Source: Pseudomonas brassicacearum subsp. brassicacearum (lineage in GTDB: Bacteria; Pseudomonadota; Gammaproteobacteria; Pseudomonadales; Pseudomonadaceae). From it: a stretch of 64,000 bases of DNA. A program made the translations under genes and the position numbers. Shown one piece after another: positions 1 to 8,706 of this stretch (position 1 is its first letter; each line of letters opens with the position of its first letter). Location of the stretch: the NCBI RefSeq assembly GCF_008801605.1, contig NZ_VZPJ01000013.1, forward strand, positions 93,205 to 157,204, given 5' to 3'. The notes under the pieces were generated by a model. It was not told the origin of the DNA, did no database searches, and saw nothing but the letters and a program-made list of their open reading frames with translations.

Positions 1-2397
1 GAGGGTGACTGGCGCAGCCGCATGGTCATCGAGGAAGGTTCTATTCCCGGCGCCCTCGGCCGGGCCATGGTGCCGAGCATGGCGGCGTTTGCCGAAATGA
101 TCGGCGTGCCCACCGACACCGGCTTCGGCGCCAGCCTCAAGTACAAGGGGCGCGAAGCCGAGAGCTTTTTGCGCGGCCCCTACTACGGCGCGCTGCATAA
201 CATGCAGACCTATCTGATCATGAGCCATGACAACGGCAAGGGCCGCATGCTGCTCGACAACAAGGACCAGTTGCGCATCGACTGGCCCGGCGTCGGCGAA
301 CAGGAAAACGTCACCCTTGGCAACGAGCGGCTGCACCAGAGCACCAAGGCCCTGGGTGGGATCTGGGTCGAGAACCCGATCTGGACCAAGCTGCTCAAGC
401 ACAGCATCGTCTCGGTCCATCCCCTGGGCGGTTGCGTGATGGGCGAGGATGCGACTCAAGGCGTGGTCAACCACAAGGGCCAGGTGTTTAGTGGCGCCAG
501 TGGCACCGATGTCTACCCGGGCCTGTACGTGACCGACGGTTCGGTGATCCCGACGTCGTTGGCGGTCAACCCGCTGCTGACCATCTCGGCGGTGAGCGAG
601 CGCAACGTGGGCCTGCTGGCGGCTGATCGGGGTTGGATCATCGACTACACGCTGCCTTCGGCCCCGCGTAAAGCGGTGGCGGCGCCGACACTTGGCGTGC
701 AGTTCACCGAAACCATGAAGGGCTATTTTTCCACCGCCTTCACTCAGCCCCAGGGCACCGATCTCAGCCTGTACGAAGCGGCGGCCAAGCGCGGCAAGAC
801 CGACAACTCGCCCATCGAATTCACGCTGACCATCACCGCCGCCGACCTCAACCGGATGATCAAGGAACCGGAACACGCCGCGACCCTGGTGGGCACCCTC
901 GACGCACCGTCGCTCTCGTCGCAGCCGCTGGTCGCCAGCAATGGGGTATTCAACCTGTTCGAGCAGTACCAGGAACAGGTTGGCGTGCGGCACATGAACT
1001 ACGACATGAAGCTAACCGCCGAAGACGGCAGCGACTATTACTTCAGCGCCTTCAAGACGGTGCCCGAGGATAACGGTGTGCTGAACATCTGGCACGACAC
1101 CAGTACCTTGTACGTCACCCTCTATCGTGGGCCGGACAAGACCGGCGCGGTGATCGGTTCGGGGGTGATGCACATTCTGCCGGCCGACTTCGCCAAGCAA
1201 ATGACCACCATGAAAGTGCTCAATGCCCGCAATGAACGTGAACGCGTGGAGGCGCTGGCGCGGTTCGGCAAGTTCTTTGCCGGCATCTTGTGGGAGAGCT
1301 ATGGCGGTGTCTTCGCCGGCGACGTCTACTTCAACCCGGACGCGCCGCCCCGGTTGAAACGGCCGTTGGATGCGCCGCCACCGGTGGTGCATTTCTTCCA
1401 GACCGAAGACAACGTCGAGCTGCGCCTGACCCGTTACCAGGCCGGCACCAAAGGTCCGGTGATGTTGGTCCATGGCCTGGGCGTGGGCTCTAATATTTTC
1501 TCCACCGACACCATCCACACCAACTTGCTGGAATACCTCTGCAAGCACGAATACGACGTCTGGCTGTTGGATTTGCGGGTGAGCATCCTGCTGCCGGCCA
1601 GCAAAAATGAATGGAACGGCGACCAGGTGGCCCAGTACGATTTCAAGGCCGCCATCGAGCAGATCCAGCAGGCGACCCTGGCCAGTGACGTGCAGTGCGT
1701 AGTGCATTGCTACGGTGCGACGACGTTCTTCATGTCGATGCTGGCGGGTTTGCAGGGCGTGCGTTCGGTGGTCTGCTCACAGATCGCCGCCGACACGGTG
1801 GTCGCCACTGCTACTGGGCTGAAGGCCGGTTTGCATTTGCCGGGGATGCTCGATGCCATCGGCATCAAGTCCCTCACGGCCTACGCCGACACCAAGGAAA
1901 GCTGGTTCAACAAACTCTACGACAAGGCCCTCAACGGCTATGCCCGGATCGAGGCCCAGGGCTACTGCACCAACCCGGTCTGCCATCGCATCACGTTCAT
2001 GTATGCCTCGCTGTACCGCCACGACACCCTCAACGAAACCCTGCACGACAACCTGCATGAATTGTTCGGCGAGTCGAACATCCAGACCTTCGAGCACTTG
2101 GCGCTGATCGTGCGCAAGGGGCACCTGGTGGACTTCAAGGGCAACGACGTCTACATGCCGCATTTCGATCGGTTGAAATTGCCGATCTGCTTCATCAGCG
2201 GTGCCGACAACCAGTGCTACTTGCCGCAAAGCACCCTCAAGACCTACGAGCGACTGTGCGAGATGCACGGCCCGCAGTTGTTCAGCCGTCACGAGATACC
2301 GGGTTACGGCCACATCGACTGCATGTTCGGCAAGGATGCGGTGGTGGATGTGTATCCGATCATCCTCGAGCACCTGGAGAAGACGGCGCTCGGTTGA
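1..2397 (+). CDS. GMC oxidoreductase C-terminal part fused to an alpha/beta hydrolase (5' truncated by window edge)
   Basis: The frame is open from base 1, so the start lies outside the window; the first ATG at 22 is internal. The first 200 or so visible residues are the C-terminal half of a flavin-dependent GMC oxidoreductase of cholesterol-oxidase type, with the HPLGGCVMG segment and the NPLLTISA segment that closes the flavin site. A middle region of about 250 residues is unassigned. From about residue 460 an alpha/beta hydrolase begins (VMLVHGLG). Its nucleophile elbow reads VHCYGA, so cysteine sits where serine is usual; SGADN and GYGHID near the end could supply Asp and His. Two cytosolic-type catalytic domains on one chain suggest sequential attack on a hydrophobic or lipid alcohol or ester, but the substrate is unknown. 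The following cytochrome and phosphoesterase genes run the same way. Confidence 0.8.
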   Translation, partial: EGDWRSRMVIEEGSIPGALGRAMVPSMAAFAEMIGVPTDTGFGASLKYKGREAESFLRGPYYGALHNMQTYLIMSHDNGKGRMLLDNKDQLRIDWPGVGEQENVTLGNERLHQSTKALGGIWVENPIWTKLLKHSIVSVHPLGGCVMGEDATQGVVNHKGQVFSGASGTDVYPGLYVTDGSVIPTSLAVNPLLTISAVSERNVGLLAADRGWIIDYTLPSAPRKAVAAPTLGVQFTETMKGYFSTAFTQPQGTDLSLYEAAAKRGKTDNSPIEFTLTITAADLNRMIKEPEHAATLVGTLDAPSLSSQPLVASNGVFNLFEQYQEQVGVRHMNYDMKLTAEDGSDYYFSAFKTVPEDNGVLNIWHDTSTLYVTLYRGPDKTGAVIGSGVMHILPADFAKQMTTMKVLNARNERERVEALARFGKFFAGILWESYGGVFAGDVYFNPDAPPRLKRPLDAPPPVVHFFQTEDNVELRLTRYQAGTKGPVMLVHGLGVGSNIFSTDTIHTNLLEYLCKHEYDVWLLDLRVSILLPASKNEWNGDQVAQYDFKAAIEQIQQATLASDVQCVVHCYGATTFFMSMLAGLQGVRSVVCSQIAADTVVATATGLKAGLHLPGMLDAIGIKSLTAYADTKESWFNKLYDKALNGYARIEAQGYCTNPVCHRITFMYASLYRHDTLNETLHDNLHELFGESNIQTFEHLALIVRKGHLVDFKGNDVYMPHFDRLKLPICFISGADNQCYLPQSTLKTYERLCEMHGPQLFSRHEIPGYGHIDCMFGKDAVVDVYPIILEHLEKTALG

Positions 2398-2416
2398 CTC
2401 AAGACCGAGTCGACTG

Positions 2417-2491
2417 CATCGCGAGCAAGCTCGCTCCCACAAGGGGGCTATGTACCGCTGATCCAGTGTGGGAGCGAGCTTGCTCGCGATG
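2417..2491. repeat. REP doublet (CGAGCAAGCTCGCTCCCAC type)
   Basis: Two inverted copies of a Pseudomonas REP, CATCGCGAGCAAGCTCGCTC and its reverse complement, flank a short spacer between the oxidoreductase fusion and the cytochrome gene. It could fold as a hairpin in the transcript joining the two genes. Confidence 0.9.
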
Positions 2492-2543
2492 GCGATCACC
2501 AGAGCGCCGCATCTCGTGAGTCAGGAATAAGGAAAAGGATGCC

Positions 2544-4412
2544 ATGAACACTTACATCCGCTGGTTCCAACGCATCATCTGGGTCGGGATCGTCATGAAC
2601 ATGTTCTTCGCGATTCCGGCGCTGTTTGCGCCGGCGTTGCTGACGTCCATGCTCGGCCTGCCGCCCGTGTTATCCGATCCCTGGCTGGAAAACGCCGGCA
2701 TGTTGCTGGTGGGGATCAGCCTGTTCTACATGCCCTCGGGGTTCAACGCGCCGCGTTTCGTCGTGCATTCGTGGTTGTGCGTGCTGTCGCGGCTGGTGGC
2801 TGTGGTGTTCTGGATCTACCTGATCAACACCAACAACCAGGGCCAGGTGTTCGTGCCGATGTTGATGGGCGACCTGAGCATGTTCCTGATCCTGGGCGTG
2901 CTGCTGTACCTCGGCTGCCCAGCGGCCAATCGCCCGCTGGCCTTGCTCTGCGCCGGCTGGCGGGAATGGCGTGCCGGCTGGGCGCTGCGCTGGCAGAGCC
3001 ACGCTTTCAAGGTCGGCACGCTGGTGGTGCTGCTGGTGCTGGGCTTCATCGGCTACCAGACCTGGTACCAGATGATCCGGGAAGTGCCGCAACCGGACTT
3101 CGCCTCCGATGAAGACCATTACAAATACGCCGCCATTGGCCTCGGCATCGAGGCGCGGATTCCGTACTACCTGTTCGCCGTGCTGCCACAGATGTGCCCG
3201 GAAAAACTGCCCAAGCCGGGCGGCTACGAGGTGTTCGGTTTTCTCTACGAAAACGGCAACGATCTGCCCATTGGCATGGCCAAGCGGCAGCTCGGCTACC
3301 CCACGGTGGAACCGAACTGCGCCCTGTGCCACACCGGTTCCTACCGGGCCAACGCCAGTGACGTAGCGGTTCCGGTCGCCACCGCACCGGCCAATACCCT
3401 GCAACTGCAAGCCTTCCAGTGGTTTGCCTACGATTGCGCCAGCGACCCGAAATTCACCCCGGATGCTGTCATGGCGGCGATCAACAGCAAGTTCCAACTG
3501 GGTTTTTTCGAGAAGCTGTACAACCGTTACCTGATCATCCCGATGGCCAAGAGTGCGCTGCTCAAGCAGAAGCAGGCCTACGCCTGGCAGAAGCTGCGTC
3601 CGGCCCAGGGGCCAGGGCGGACCGACACCTTCAATCCGACCAAAATGGTGGTGTTCGGCTTCCCGGATGACTCCACCATCGGCACCGTGGATCTGCCGCA
3701 GGTCTGGAACCAGAAACCGCGCGAGTCCATGTACCTGCATTGGGATGGCAATAACAACAAGATCCACGAACGCAACTACGCAGCGGCGATGGCCGTGGGG
3801 GCGACGCCGCAATCGGTGTTGCCGCCGAGTTTCAATCGCGTGACCAACTGGCTGTTGGGCCACAAGGCACCGGCCTGGCCGTTCGCCCTGGACCAGGCGA
3901 AAGTCGCCCAGGGCAAACCGATCTGGGAGAAAAACTGCGCCGGCTGCCACGATTTTGGCCGCAGCGACACCGGCCAGGTCACCACCAACATCGACCAGTT
4001 GGGCACCGATCCCCATCGCCTGAATTCCTTCACCACCGGCCTGGTGACGGCGTTCCACGGCTTCAAGAAACCGCCATTCGACTTCAACGCCTACCGCAAG
4101 ACCCAGAGCTACAGCAACACGCCCACCGACGGCATCTGGCTGCGCGCGCCGTACCTGCACAACGGTTCGGTGCCGACCCTGTGGGATTTGCTGCAAGCGC
4201 CGGAGCAGCGTCCGCAGGTGTTCTACACCGGCTCCGACATCTACGACCCGCAGAAAGTCGGCTTCATCACCAGTGGCGCGCAGATGAAGGCGTCGGCGGA
4301 TTTCAAATACGACACCCGTCTGGAAGGCAACCACAACGGCGGCCACCTGTATGGCACGCAGCTGTCGGACGTCGACAAACGGGCCCTGATCGAATTCATG
4401 AAGACCCTGTAG
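2544..4412 (+). CDS. membrane-anchored di-haem c-type cytochrome, RoxA-like
   Basis: 622 residues. The first 180 or so hold about five hydrophobic segments; the rest looks periplasmic. Two c-type haem motifs are visible, CALCH at residues 259-263 and CAGCH at 465-469. The stretch around residues 530-550 (DGIWLRAPYLHNGSVPTLW) is typical of the RoxA/RoxB rubber oxygenase and di-haem peroxidase-like superfamily. RoxA cleaves poly-isoprene with dioxygen, but many relatives have unknown substrates, and the N-terminal membrane domain is not part of classical RoxA. A role as electron acceptor for, or partner in, the neighbouring GMC oxidoreductase is inferred from gene order only. The start at ATG 2544 follows an AAGGA-type site. 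Confidence 0.7.
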   Translation: MNTYIRWFQRIIWVGIVMNMFFAIPALFAPALLTSMLGLPPVLSDPWLENAGMLLVGISLFYMPSGFNAPRFVVHSWLCVLSRLVAVVFWIYLINTNNQGQVFVPMLMGDLSMFLILGVLLYLGCPAANRPLALLCAGWREWRAGWALRWQSHAFKVGTLVVLLVLGFIGYQTWYQMIREVPQPDFASDEDHYKYAAIGLGIEARIPYYLFAVLPQMCPEKLPKPGGYEVFGFLYENGNDLPIGMAKRQLGYPTVEPNCALCHTGSYRANASDVAVPVATAPANTLQLQAFQWFAYDCASDPKFTPDAVMAAINSKFQLGFFEKLYNRYLIIPMAKSALLKQKQAYAWQKLRPAQGPGRTDTFNPTKMVVFGFPDDSTIGTVDLPQVWNQKPRESMYLHWDGNNNKIHERNYAAAMAVGATPQSVLPPSFNRVTNWLLGHKAPAWPFALDQAKVAQGKPIWEKNCAGCHDFGRSDTGQVTTNIDQLGTDPHRLNSFTTGLVTAFHGFKKPPFDFNAYRKTQSYSNTPTDGIWLRAPYLHNGSVPTLWDLLQAPEQRPQVFYTGSDIYDPQKVGFITSGAQMKASADFKYDTRLEGNHNGGHLYGTQLSDVDKRALIEFMKTL

Positions 4413-4439
4413 CCCAGGGCATTGCGAAGGAGCGTTCAC

Positions 4440-5684
4440 ATGTCATTACTGCACCATTGGGAACATGAGTTCGACAAGGTCAAGGTCCGCCTGCACGGGT
4501 TGGTCACGCGGTTGGAAATGTCCTGGAAAAAACTCGTCAACGACCTGGAGCCCGAGGAGTTCCAGGCCATCGTCAAGCTGCTGCAGCGAGGCCACGACCA
4601 GGCCCAGCATGTCATCGAGCATGGCGACCTGCCGGACGACGAACCGGCCGTGCCGTGGGAGTTGTCCCACGGCTTGTCGATCCTCAAGATCGGCAACGCC
4701 ACGCCCCTGCCGCAAAGCGAGGACGAGTTGCCGACCCGGGTACTCAAGGACGGCACCTTGCTCGGCTGCCGCAAATGGGAGCTGCTGGACCTGTTGTGGA
4801 GCGAGGCGCTGCTCAAGTGGATCGAGAACCTGCGCCACCACGCGCCGTTCGCCACCAACCCGGCGCTGGTGAAAATGGACAGCGACGTGGTGCTGGCCAT
4901 CGCTGGCGACTGGGGCACCGGGCCGTTCGACAGTCATGCCCCGGCGGTGGCGGTGGCCAACCAGATGCAACTCGCCCTGGCCGATTTCACCATCCATCTG
5001 GGCGACGTGTATTACGCCGGCACCCATTCCCAGGAAGACGTCGACATGGTCGGCTGGCCCCAGGGCAAGCATGGCGCGTTTACTCTCAATTCCAACCATG
5101 AGATGTACAGCGGTGCCCACGGCTATTTCAAGGAACTGTCCAAGCGTTTCCCTGTGCAGCAAGGCACCAGTTACTTTGCCTTGTATAACGACGACTGGCT
5201 GGTGGTCGGCCTCGACAGTGCTTACGCCTCGGACGCCATGAACCTGTACATGGACGGCACCCTCAACACCCAGCAGATCGAGTGGATGAAGACCCTGCCC
5301 AAGCGCAAGAAACTCATGGTGCTCAGTCATCACCAGGGTTTTGATATTTCCGGGCACAACAAGACGGCGCTTTACCAACCGGTGTGCGATGCCTTGGGGC
5401 GCGAGCCGGATTATTGGTATTGGGGGCATCTGCACAACGGTATCTGCTACGCGCCGCAAGGCGGGCTGCATGCGCGCTGCGCCGGGCACGGAGCGATTCC
5501 CTACGGTACTACCAGCGAGTTGAATGGGCATGCCCGGGTGCTGTGGTCGGAAACGCAGCTGGCGGGAGACGAGGCGTATCCGCAGCGGGTGTTGAACGGG
5601 TATGTGAAGGTGCGGCTGAAGGGGGAGGAGATTGTCGAGACGTTTTATGGGGAGGATGGCAGTGTGCGGTGGTCTTCCCACTGA
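4440..5684 (+). CDS. calcineurin-like metallophosphoesterase
   Basis: 414 residues. The metal-binding motifs of the calcineurin-like superfamily occur in order: GDWGTG, HLGDVYYAG, SNHEM (a variant of GNHE), LSHHQG and WGHLHNG. Metal-dependent phosphoester hydrolysis is therefore expected, but the substrate is unknown. No signal peptide is visible, so it is probably cytoplasmic. The first 130 residues are a separate helical region. The start at 4440 is preferred over an in-frame ATG at 4422 because GAAGGAG lies at the right distance. Only 27 bases separate it from the cytochrome gene, so the two are probably co-transcribed. Confidence 0.8.
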   Translation: MSLLHHWEHEFDKVKVRLHGLVTRLEMSWKKLVNDLEPEEFQAIVKLLQRGHDQAQHVIEHGDLPDDEPAVPWELSHGLSILKIGNATPLPQSEDELPTRVLKDGTLLGCRKWELLDLLWSEALLKWIENLRHHAPFATNPALVKMDSDVVLAIAGDWGTGPFDSHAPAVAVANQMQLALADFTIHLGDVYYAGTHSQEDVDMVGWPQGKHGAFTLNSNHEMYSGAHGYFKELSKRFPVQQGTSYFALYNDDWLVVGLDSAYASDAMNLYMDGTLNTQQIEWMKTLPKRKKLMVLSHHQGFDISGHNKTALYQPVCDALGREPDYWYWGHLHNGICYAPQGGLHARCAGHGAIPYGTTSELNGHARVLWSETQLAGDEAYPQRVLNGYVKVRLKGEEIVETFYGEDGSVRWSSH

Positions 5685-5685
5685 A

Positions 5686-5792
5686 GATCGTTCCCACGCT
5701 CTGCGTGGGAATGCCTCTACGGACGCTCCGCGTTCGCTTTTGGGACGCAGAGCGTCCCGGGCTGCATCCCCACGCAGAGCGTGGGGACGATC
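5686..5792. repeat. composite palindromic element, copy 1 (GATCGTTCCCACGC...GTGGGGACGATC)
   Basis: A 107-bp element built of nested inverted repeats: the outer ends GATCGTTCCCACGC and its complement, and an inner GACGCTCCGCGT / ACGCAGAGCGTC pair. A second copy lies at 46991-47098. It sits between the convergent phosphoesterase and gbcA genes. Confidence 0.85.
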
Positions 5793-5812
5793 ATCAACCG
5801 AAGCTTTGGATT

Positions 5813-7108
5813 TTAGCCCTGGACCGGAACGCCCTTGAGGTACGGCGCCGGTTCGGCCCCCAGGTTGTTGAGCATGCGCTCGCTGTACCAGTCGACGAAG
5901 TTCACCACGCCGAACTCATAGGTCTTGGAGTACGGGCCTGGCTGGTAGGCGGTGGAGTTGATGCCGCGCTGGTTTTCTTCTGCCAGGCGACGGTCCTGGT
6001 CGTTGGTGGCGTCCCAGACCTGGCGCATGCGCGCGACGTCGTAGTCCACGCCTTCGACCGCGTCCTTGTGCACCAGCCACTTGGTGGTGACCATGGTTTC
6101 CTGGGCGCTGATCGGCCACACGGTGAACACGATGATGTGGTCGCCCATGCAGTGGTTCCACGAGTGCGGCAAGTGCAGGATGCGCATCGAGCCCAGGTCC
6201 GGGTTCTTGATGCGGCCCATCAGCTTGGCGCAGCCTTGCTTGCCGTCCATGGTCATCGACACGGTGCCCTTGAGCAGCGGCATGCGCACGATGCGGTTGC
6301 GCAGGCCGAAACTGGCGTGGGCGTAAGGGATCTTCTCGGCGTCCCAGGCGGCGGCGGAGGCGGCCACGTGGTCCTTGAACGCCTGGTCGGCGCGTGGGTC
6401 GGTGACGTCGTCCCATTCCAGCAGGGTCTTGAGCAGTTCCGGGTGCGCGCCGCCGCAGTGGTAGCACTCACGGTTGTTTTCCAGCACCAGTTTCCAGTTG
6501 GCTTTTTCCATCAAGGTGGTTTGCACCGCCACCTTGGTGTTCTCCATGTCGTACGGTTCCATGTAATGGTTCAGCGTCGACAGGAAGTCATCGATGGCCG
6601 GCGGGTTCTCGGCCAGGCTGATGAAGATGTAGCCACCAGCGGTCTTCACGTTCACAGGCTTGAGGCCGTACTGCTTCATGTCGAAGTCGGCGCCCATCTC
6701 GGTGCCAGCGAACAGCAGGCGTCCGTCCAGCTCGTAGGTCCACTGGTGGTAGTGGCAGACCAGTTTGGCGACCTTGCCCTTGTCGCTGGTGCACAGCCGC
6801 GAACCGCGGTGGCGGCAGACGTTATGGAACGCATGCACCACGCCCTCGGCACCACGAATCACGATGATCGGGTTCTTGCCGACTTGCAGGGTCAGGTAGT
6901 TGCCCTTGGCCGGGATTTCGCAGGTCATGCCGGCGATCAACCATTCTTTCTGGAAGATTTCCTGCATATCGATATCAAACAGGCGCTCATCGGAGTAGAA
7001 CGGCTGCGGCAGCGAAAAGGTGCGCTCACGCTCTTGCAGCATTTGCGCGGTGGCCTTGCGTGCGGGTTCCAGCGGATCGCCCAGGCTAAGGGTAGTGGTG
7101 ACGTCCAT
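5813..7108 (-). CDS. gbcA: glycine betaine monooxygenase (demethylating), Rieske oxygenase subunit GbcA
   Basis: 431 residues. It takes one methyl group off glycine betaine as formaldehyde, giving dimethylglycine, with electrons from GbcB. The Rieske 2Fe-2S motif is visible as CRHRGS followed about 18 residues later by CHYHQW (about residues 97-118). The C-terminal catalytic domain has the non-haem iron ligand region around ENNRECYHCGGAHPE. Length and sequence match Pseudomonas GbcA, and the adjacent divergent gbcB gives the usual arrangement. In P. aeruginosa the AraC-family activator GbdR controls this pair; a TGGGC-N6-GCCCA palindrome at 7236-7251 lies in the shared upstream region. Confidence 0.95.
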   Translation of the reverse strand: MDVTTTLSLGDPLEPARKATAQMLQERERTFSLPQPFYSDERLFDIDMQEIFQKEWLIAGMTCEIPAKGNYLTLQVGKNPIIVIRGAEGVVHAFHNVCRHRGSRLCTSDKGKVAKLVCHYHQWTYELDGRLLFAGTEMGADFDMKQYGLKPVNVKTAGGYIFISLAENPPAIDDFLSTLNHYMEPYDMENTKVAVQTTLMEKANWKLVLENNRECYHCGGAHPELLKTLLEWDDVTDPRADQAFKDHVAASAAAWDAEKIPYAHASFGLRNRIVRMPLLKGTVSMTMDGKQGCAKLMGRIKNPDLGSMRILHLPHSWNHCMGDHIIVFTVWPISAQETMVTTKWLVHKDAVEGVDYDVARMRQVWDATNDQDRRLAEENQRGINSTAYQPGPYSKTYEFGVVNFVDWYSERMLNNLGAEPAPYLKGVPVQG

Positions 7109-7235
7109 CGTTTTATCCTCATGGCCCTCTATGTGGCCGGCGAAAAATGACTAATCGGTTGTGCTACGCAAGGCAGAAAACTTTGTTTATCTGTTGGGGC
7201 GAGTGTGGGGCCGCGCAGGGGCCGAACCTTATCCA

Positions 7236-7251
7236 TGGGCGACATGGCCCA
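7236..7251. promoter_or_regulatory. palindrome in the gbcA-gbcB divergent promoter region
   Basis: TGGGC-GACATG-GCCCA, a perfect five-base inverted repeat, lies about 130 bases from each start. GbdR control is established for the P. aeruginosa genes; assigning this site to GbdR is inference. Confidence 0.3.
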
Positions 7252-7391
7252 ATCTGTTCCCGACGCGCAAGCCCCGGTAGTTGGGGGCTGGTCGCGATAA
7301 GTATGTGAATGTCGCAGATAGGTAAATGGTCACCCAGGCGCCTGCGCACAATCGCCCTCATGAAGGCCGACAGTCGGCCGTGGAGATCAGC

Positions 7392-8492
7392 ATGTCCAAT
7401 AACTTCCTGAACCCGGTCACGACCCAGACCTGGGCCAATGGCCGACATATCGTACGTTGCGTCAAAGTCATCCAGGAAACCTGGGATGTGCGCACCTTCT
7501 GCTTCATGGCTGACCAGCCGATCCTGTTCTTTTTCAAGCCTGGGCAATTCGTCACCCTGGAGCTGGAAATCGAAGGCCAGCCGGTCATGCGCTCCTACAC
7601 CATCTCCAGCTCGCCGTCGGTGCCCTACAGTTTCTCGGTGACCATCAAGCGCGTACCGGGGGGCAAGGTTTCCAACTGGTTGCACGACACTCTGCATGAA
7701 GGCCAAGAGCTGGCGGTGCACGGGCCGGTGGGGTTGTTCAACGCCATCGATTTCCCGAGCCCGAAAGTCCTGTACCTGAGCGGTGGCGTGGGGATCACGC
7801 CATGCATGTCCATGGCGCGCTGGTTCTACGACACCAACGCCAATGTCGACATGACCTTTATCCACAGTGCCCGCTCGCCCAAGGACATCATCTACCACCG
7901 CGAGCTGGAACACATGGCGTCGCGGATCGACAACTTCAGCTTGCACCTGATCTGCGAAAAACATGGCCTGGGCGAGCCCTGGGCCGGCTATCGCGGTTAT
8001 CTGAACCACAAGATGCTGGAATTGATGGTGCCCGACTTCCTCGATCGCGAGGTGTTCTGTTGTGGCCCGACCCCGTACATGACCGCAGTCAAGCGCCTGC
8101 TGGAAGCGGCCGGCTACGACATGAAGCGTTATCACGAGGAATCCTTCGGCGCCACGCCACCGGAAGCCCGCGCCGACGCAGTGGAGCAGGCCGAACAGGC
8201 CGCCGACGCCCCTGAAGTCGACGCGGCGGACTTGCACCTGGTGGAGTTCACCTCCTCGGGCAAGAGCATCCGCGTGGGACCGGGAGAAACCGTACACGCC
8301 GCCGCCGCCAAGCTCGGCATGATGATCCCCAAGGCCTGCGGCATGGGCATCTGCGGCACCTGCAAGGTGCTGAAACTGGGCGGGGAAGTGGAAATGGACC
8401 ACAACGGCGGGATCACCGAGGACGACGAGGCCGAGGGCTACATCCTGTCGTGCTGCAGCGTGCCGAAGGGGGATGTGCGGATCGAGTTCTGA
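7392..8492 (+). CDS. gbcB: glycine betaine monooxygenase reductase subunit GbcB
   Basis: 366 residues. It passes electrons from NAD(P)H to GbcA through FAD and a 2Fe-2S centre. The N-terminal ferredoxin-reductase part carries RSYTISSSP (flavin binding) and LYLSGGVGITP (nucleotide binding). The C-terminal plant-type ferredoxin carries CGMGICGTC plus a downstream cysteine in ILSCC. The start at 7392 gives the family's normal length; an upstream in-frame ATG at 7326 would add 22 atypical residues. It is divergent from gbcA across 283 bases. Confidence 0.93.
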   Translation: MSNNFLNPVTTQTWANGRHIVRCVKVIQETWDVRTFCFMADQPILFFFKPGQFVTLELEIEGQPVMRSYTISSSPSVPYSFSVTIKRVPGGKVSNWLHDTLHEGQELAVHGPVGLFNAIDFPSPKVLYLSGGVGITPCMSMARWFYDTNANVDMTFIHSARSPKDIIYHRELEHMASRIDNFSLHLICEKHGLGEPWAGYRGYLNHKMLELMVPDFLDREVFCCGPTPYMTAVKRLLEAAGYDMKRYHEESFGATPPEARADAVEQAEQAADAPEVDAADLHLVEFTSSGKSIRVGPGETVHAAAAKLGMMIPKACGMGICGTCKVLKLGGEVEMDHNGGITEDDEAEGYILSCCSVPKGDVRIEF

Positions 8493-8538
8493 TCTGCCCA
8501 TCCAAGTAGCGGTGAGCACCTCCCGTGGGATTAAGGTC

Positions 8539-8660
8539 TGTGGGAGCAAAGCTTGCTGTGGGAGCAAAGCCCTGTGGGAGCAAGGCTTGCCCGCGATGAA
8601 AGCGACGCGGTCTCCCATGGGCCGAGCCGTCTGCATCGCGAGCAAGCTTTGCTCCCACAG
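8539..8660. repeat. REP cluster between gbcB and ltaE
   Basis: Three direct TGTGGGAGCAAAGC-type units followed by one inverted unit (CGAGCAAGCTTTGCTCCCAC). It lies between convergent genes and may act as a bidirectional transcript end. Confidence 0.9.
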
Positions 8661-8706
8661 TAAGCCTCTTTCACCACGGCGGGCATGACAGGCCGGGGCG
8701 GCTTTC

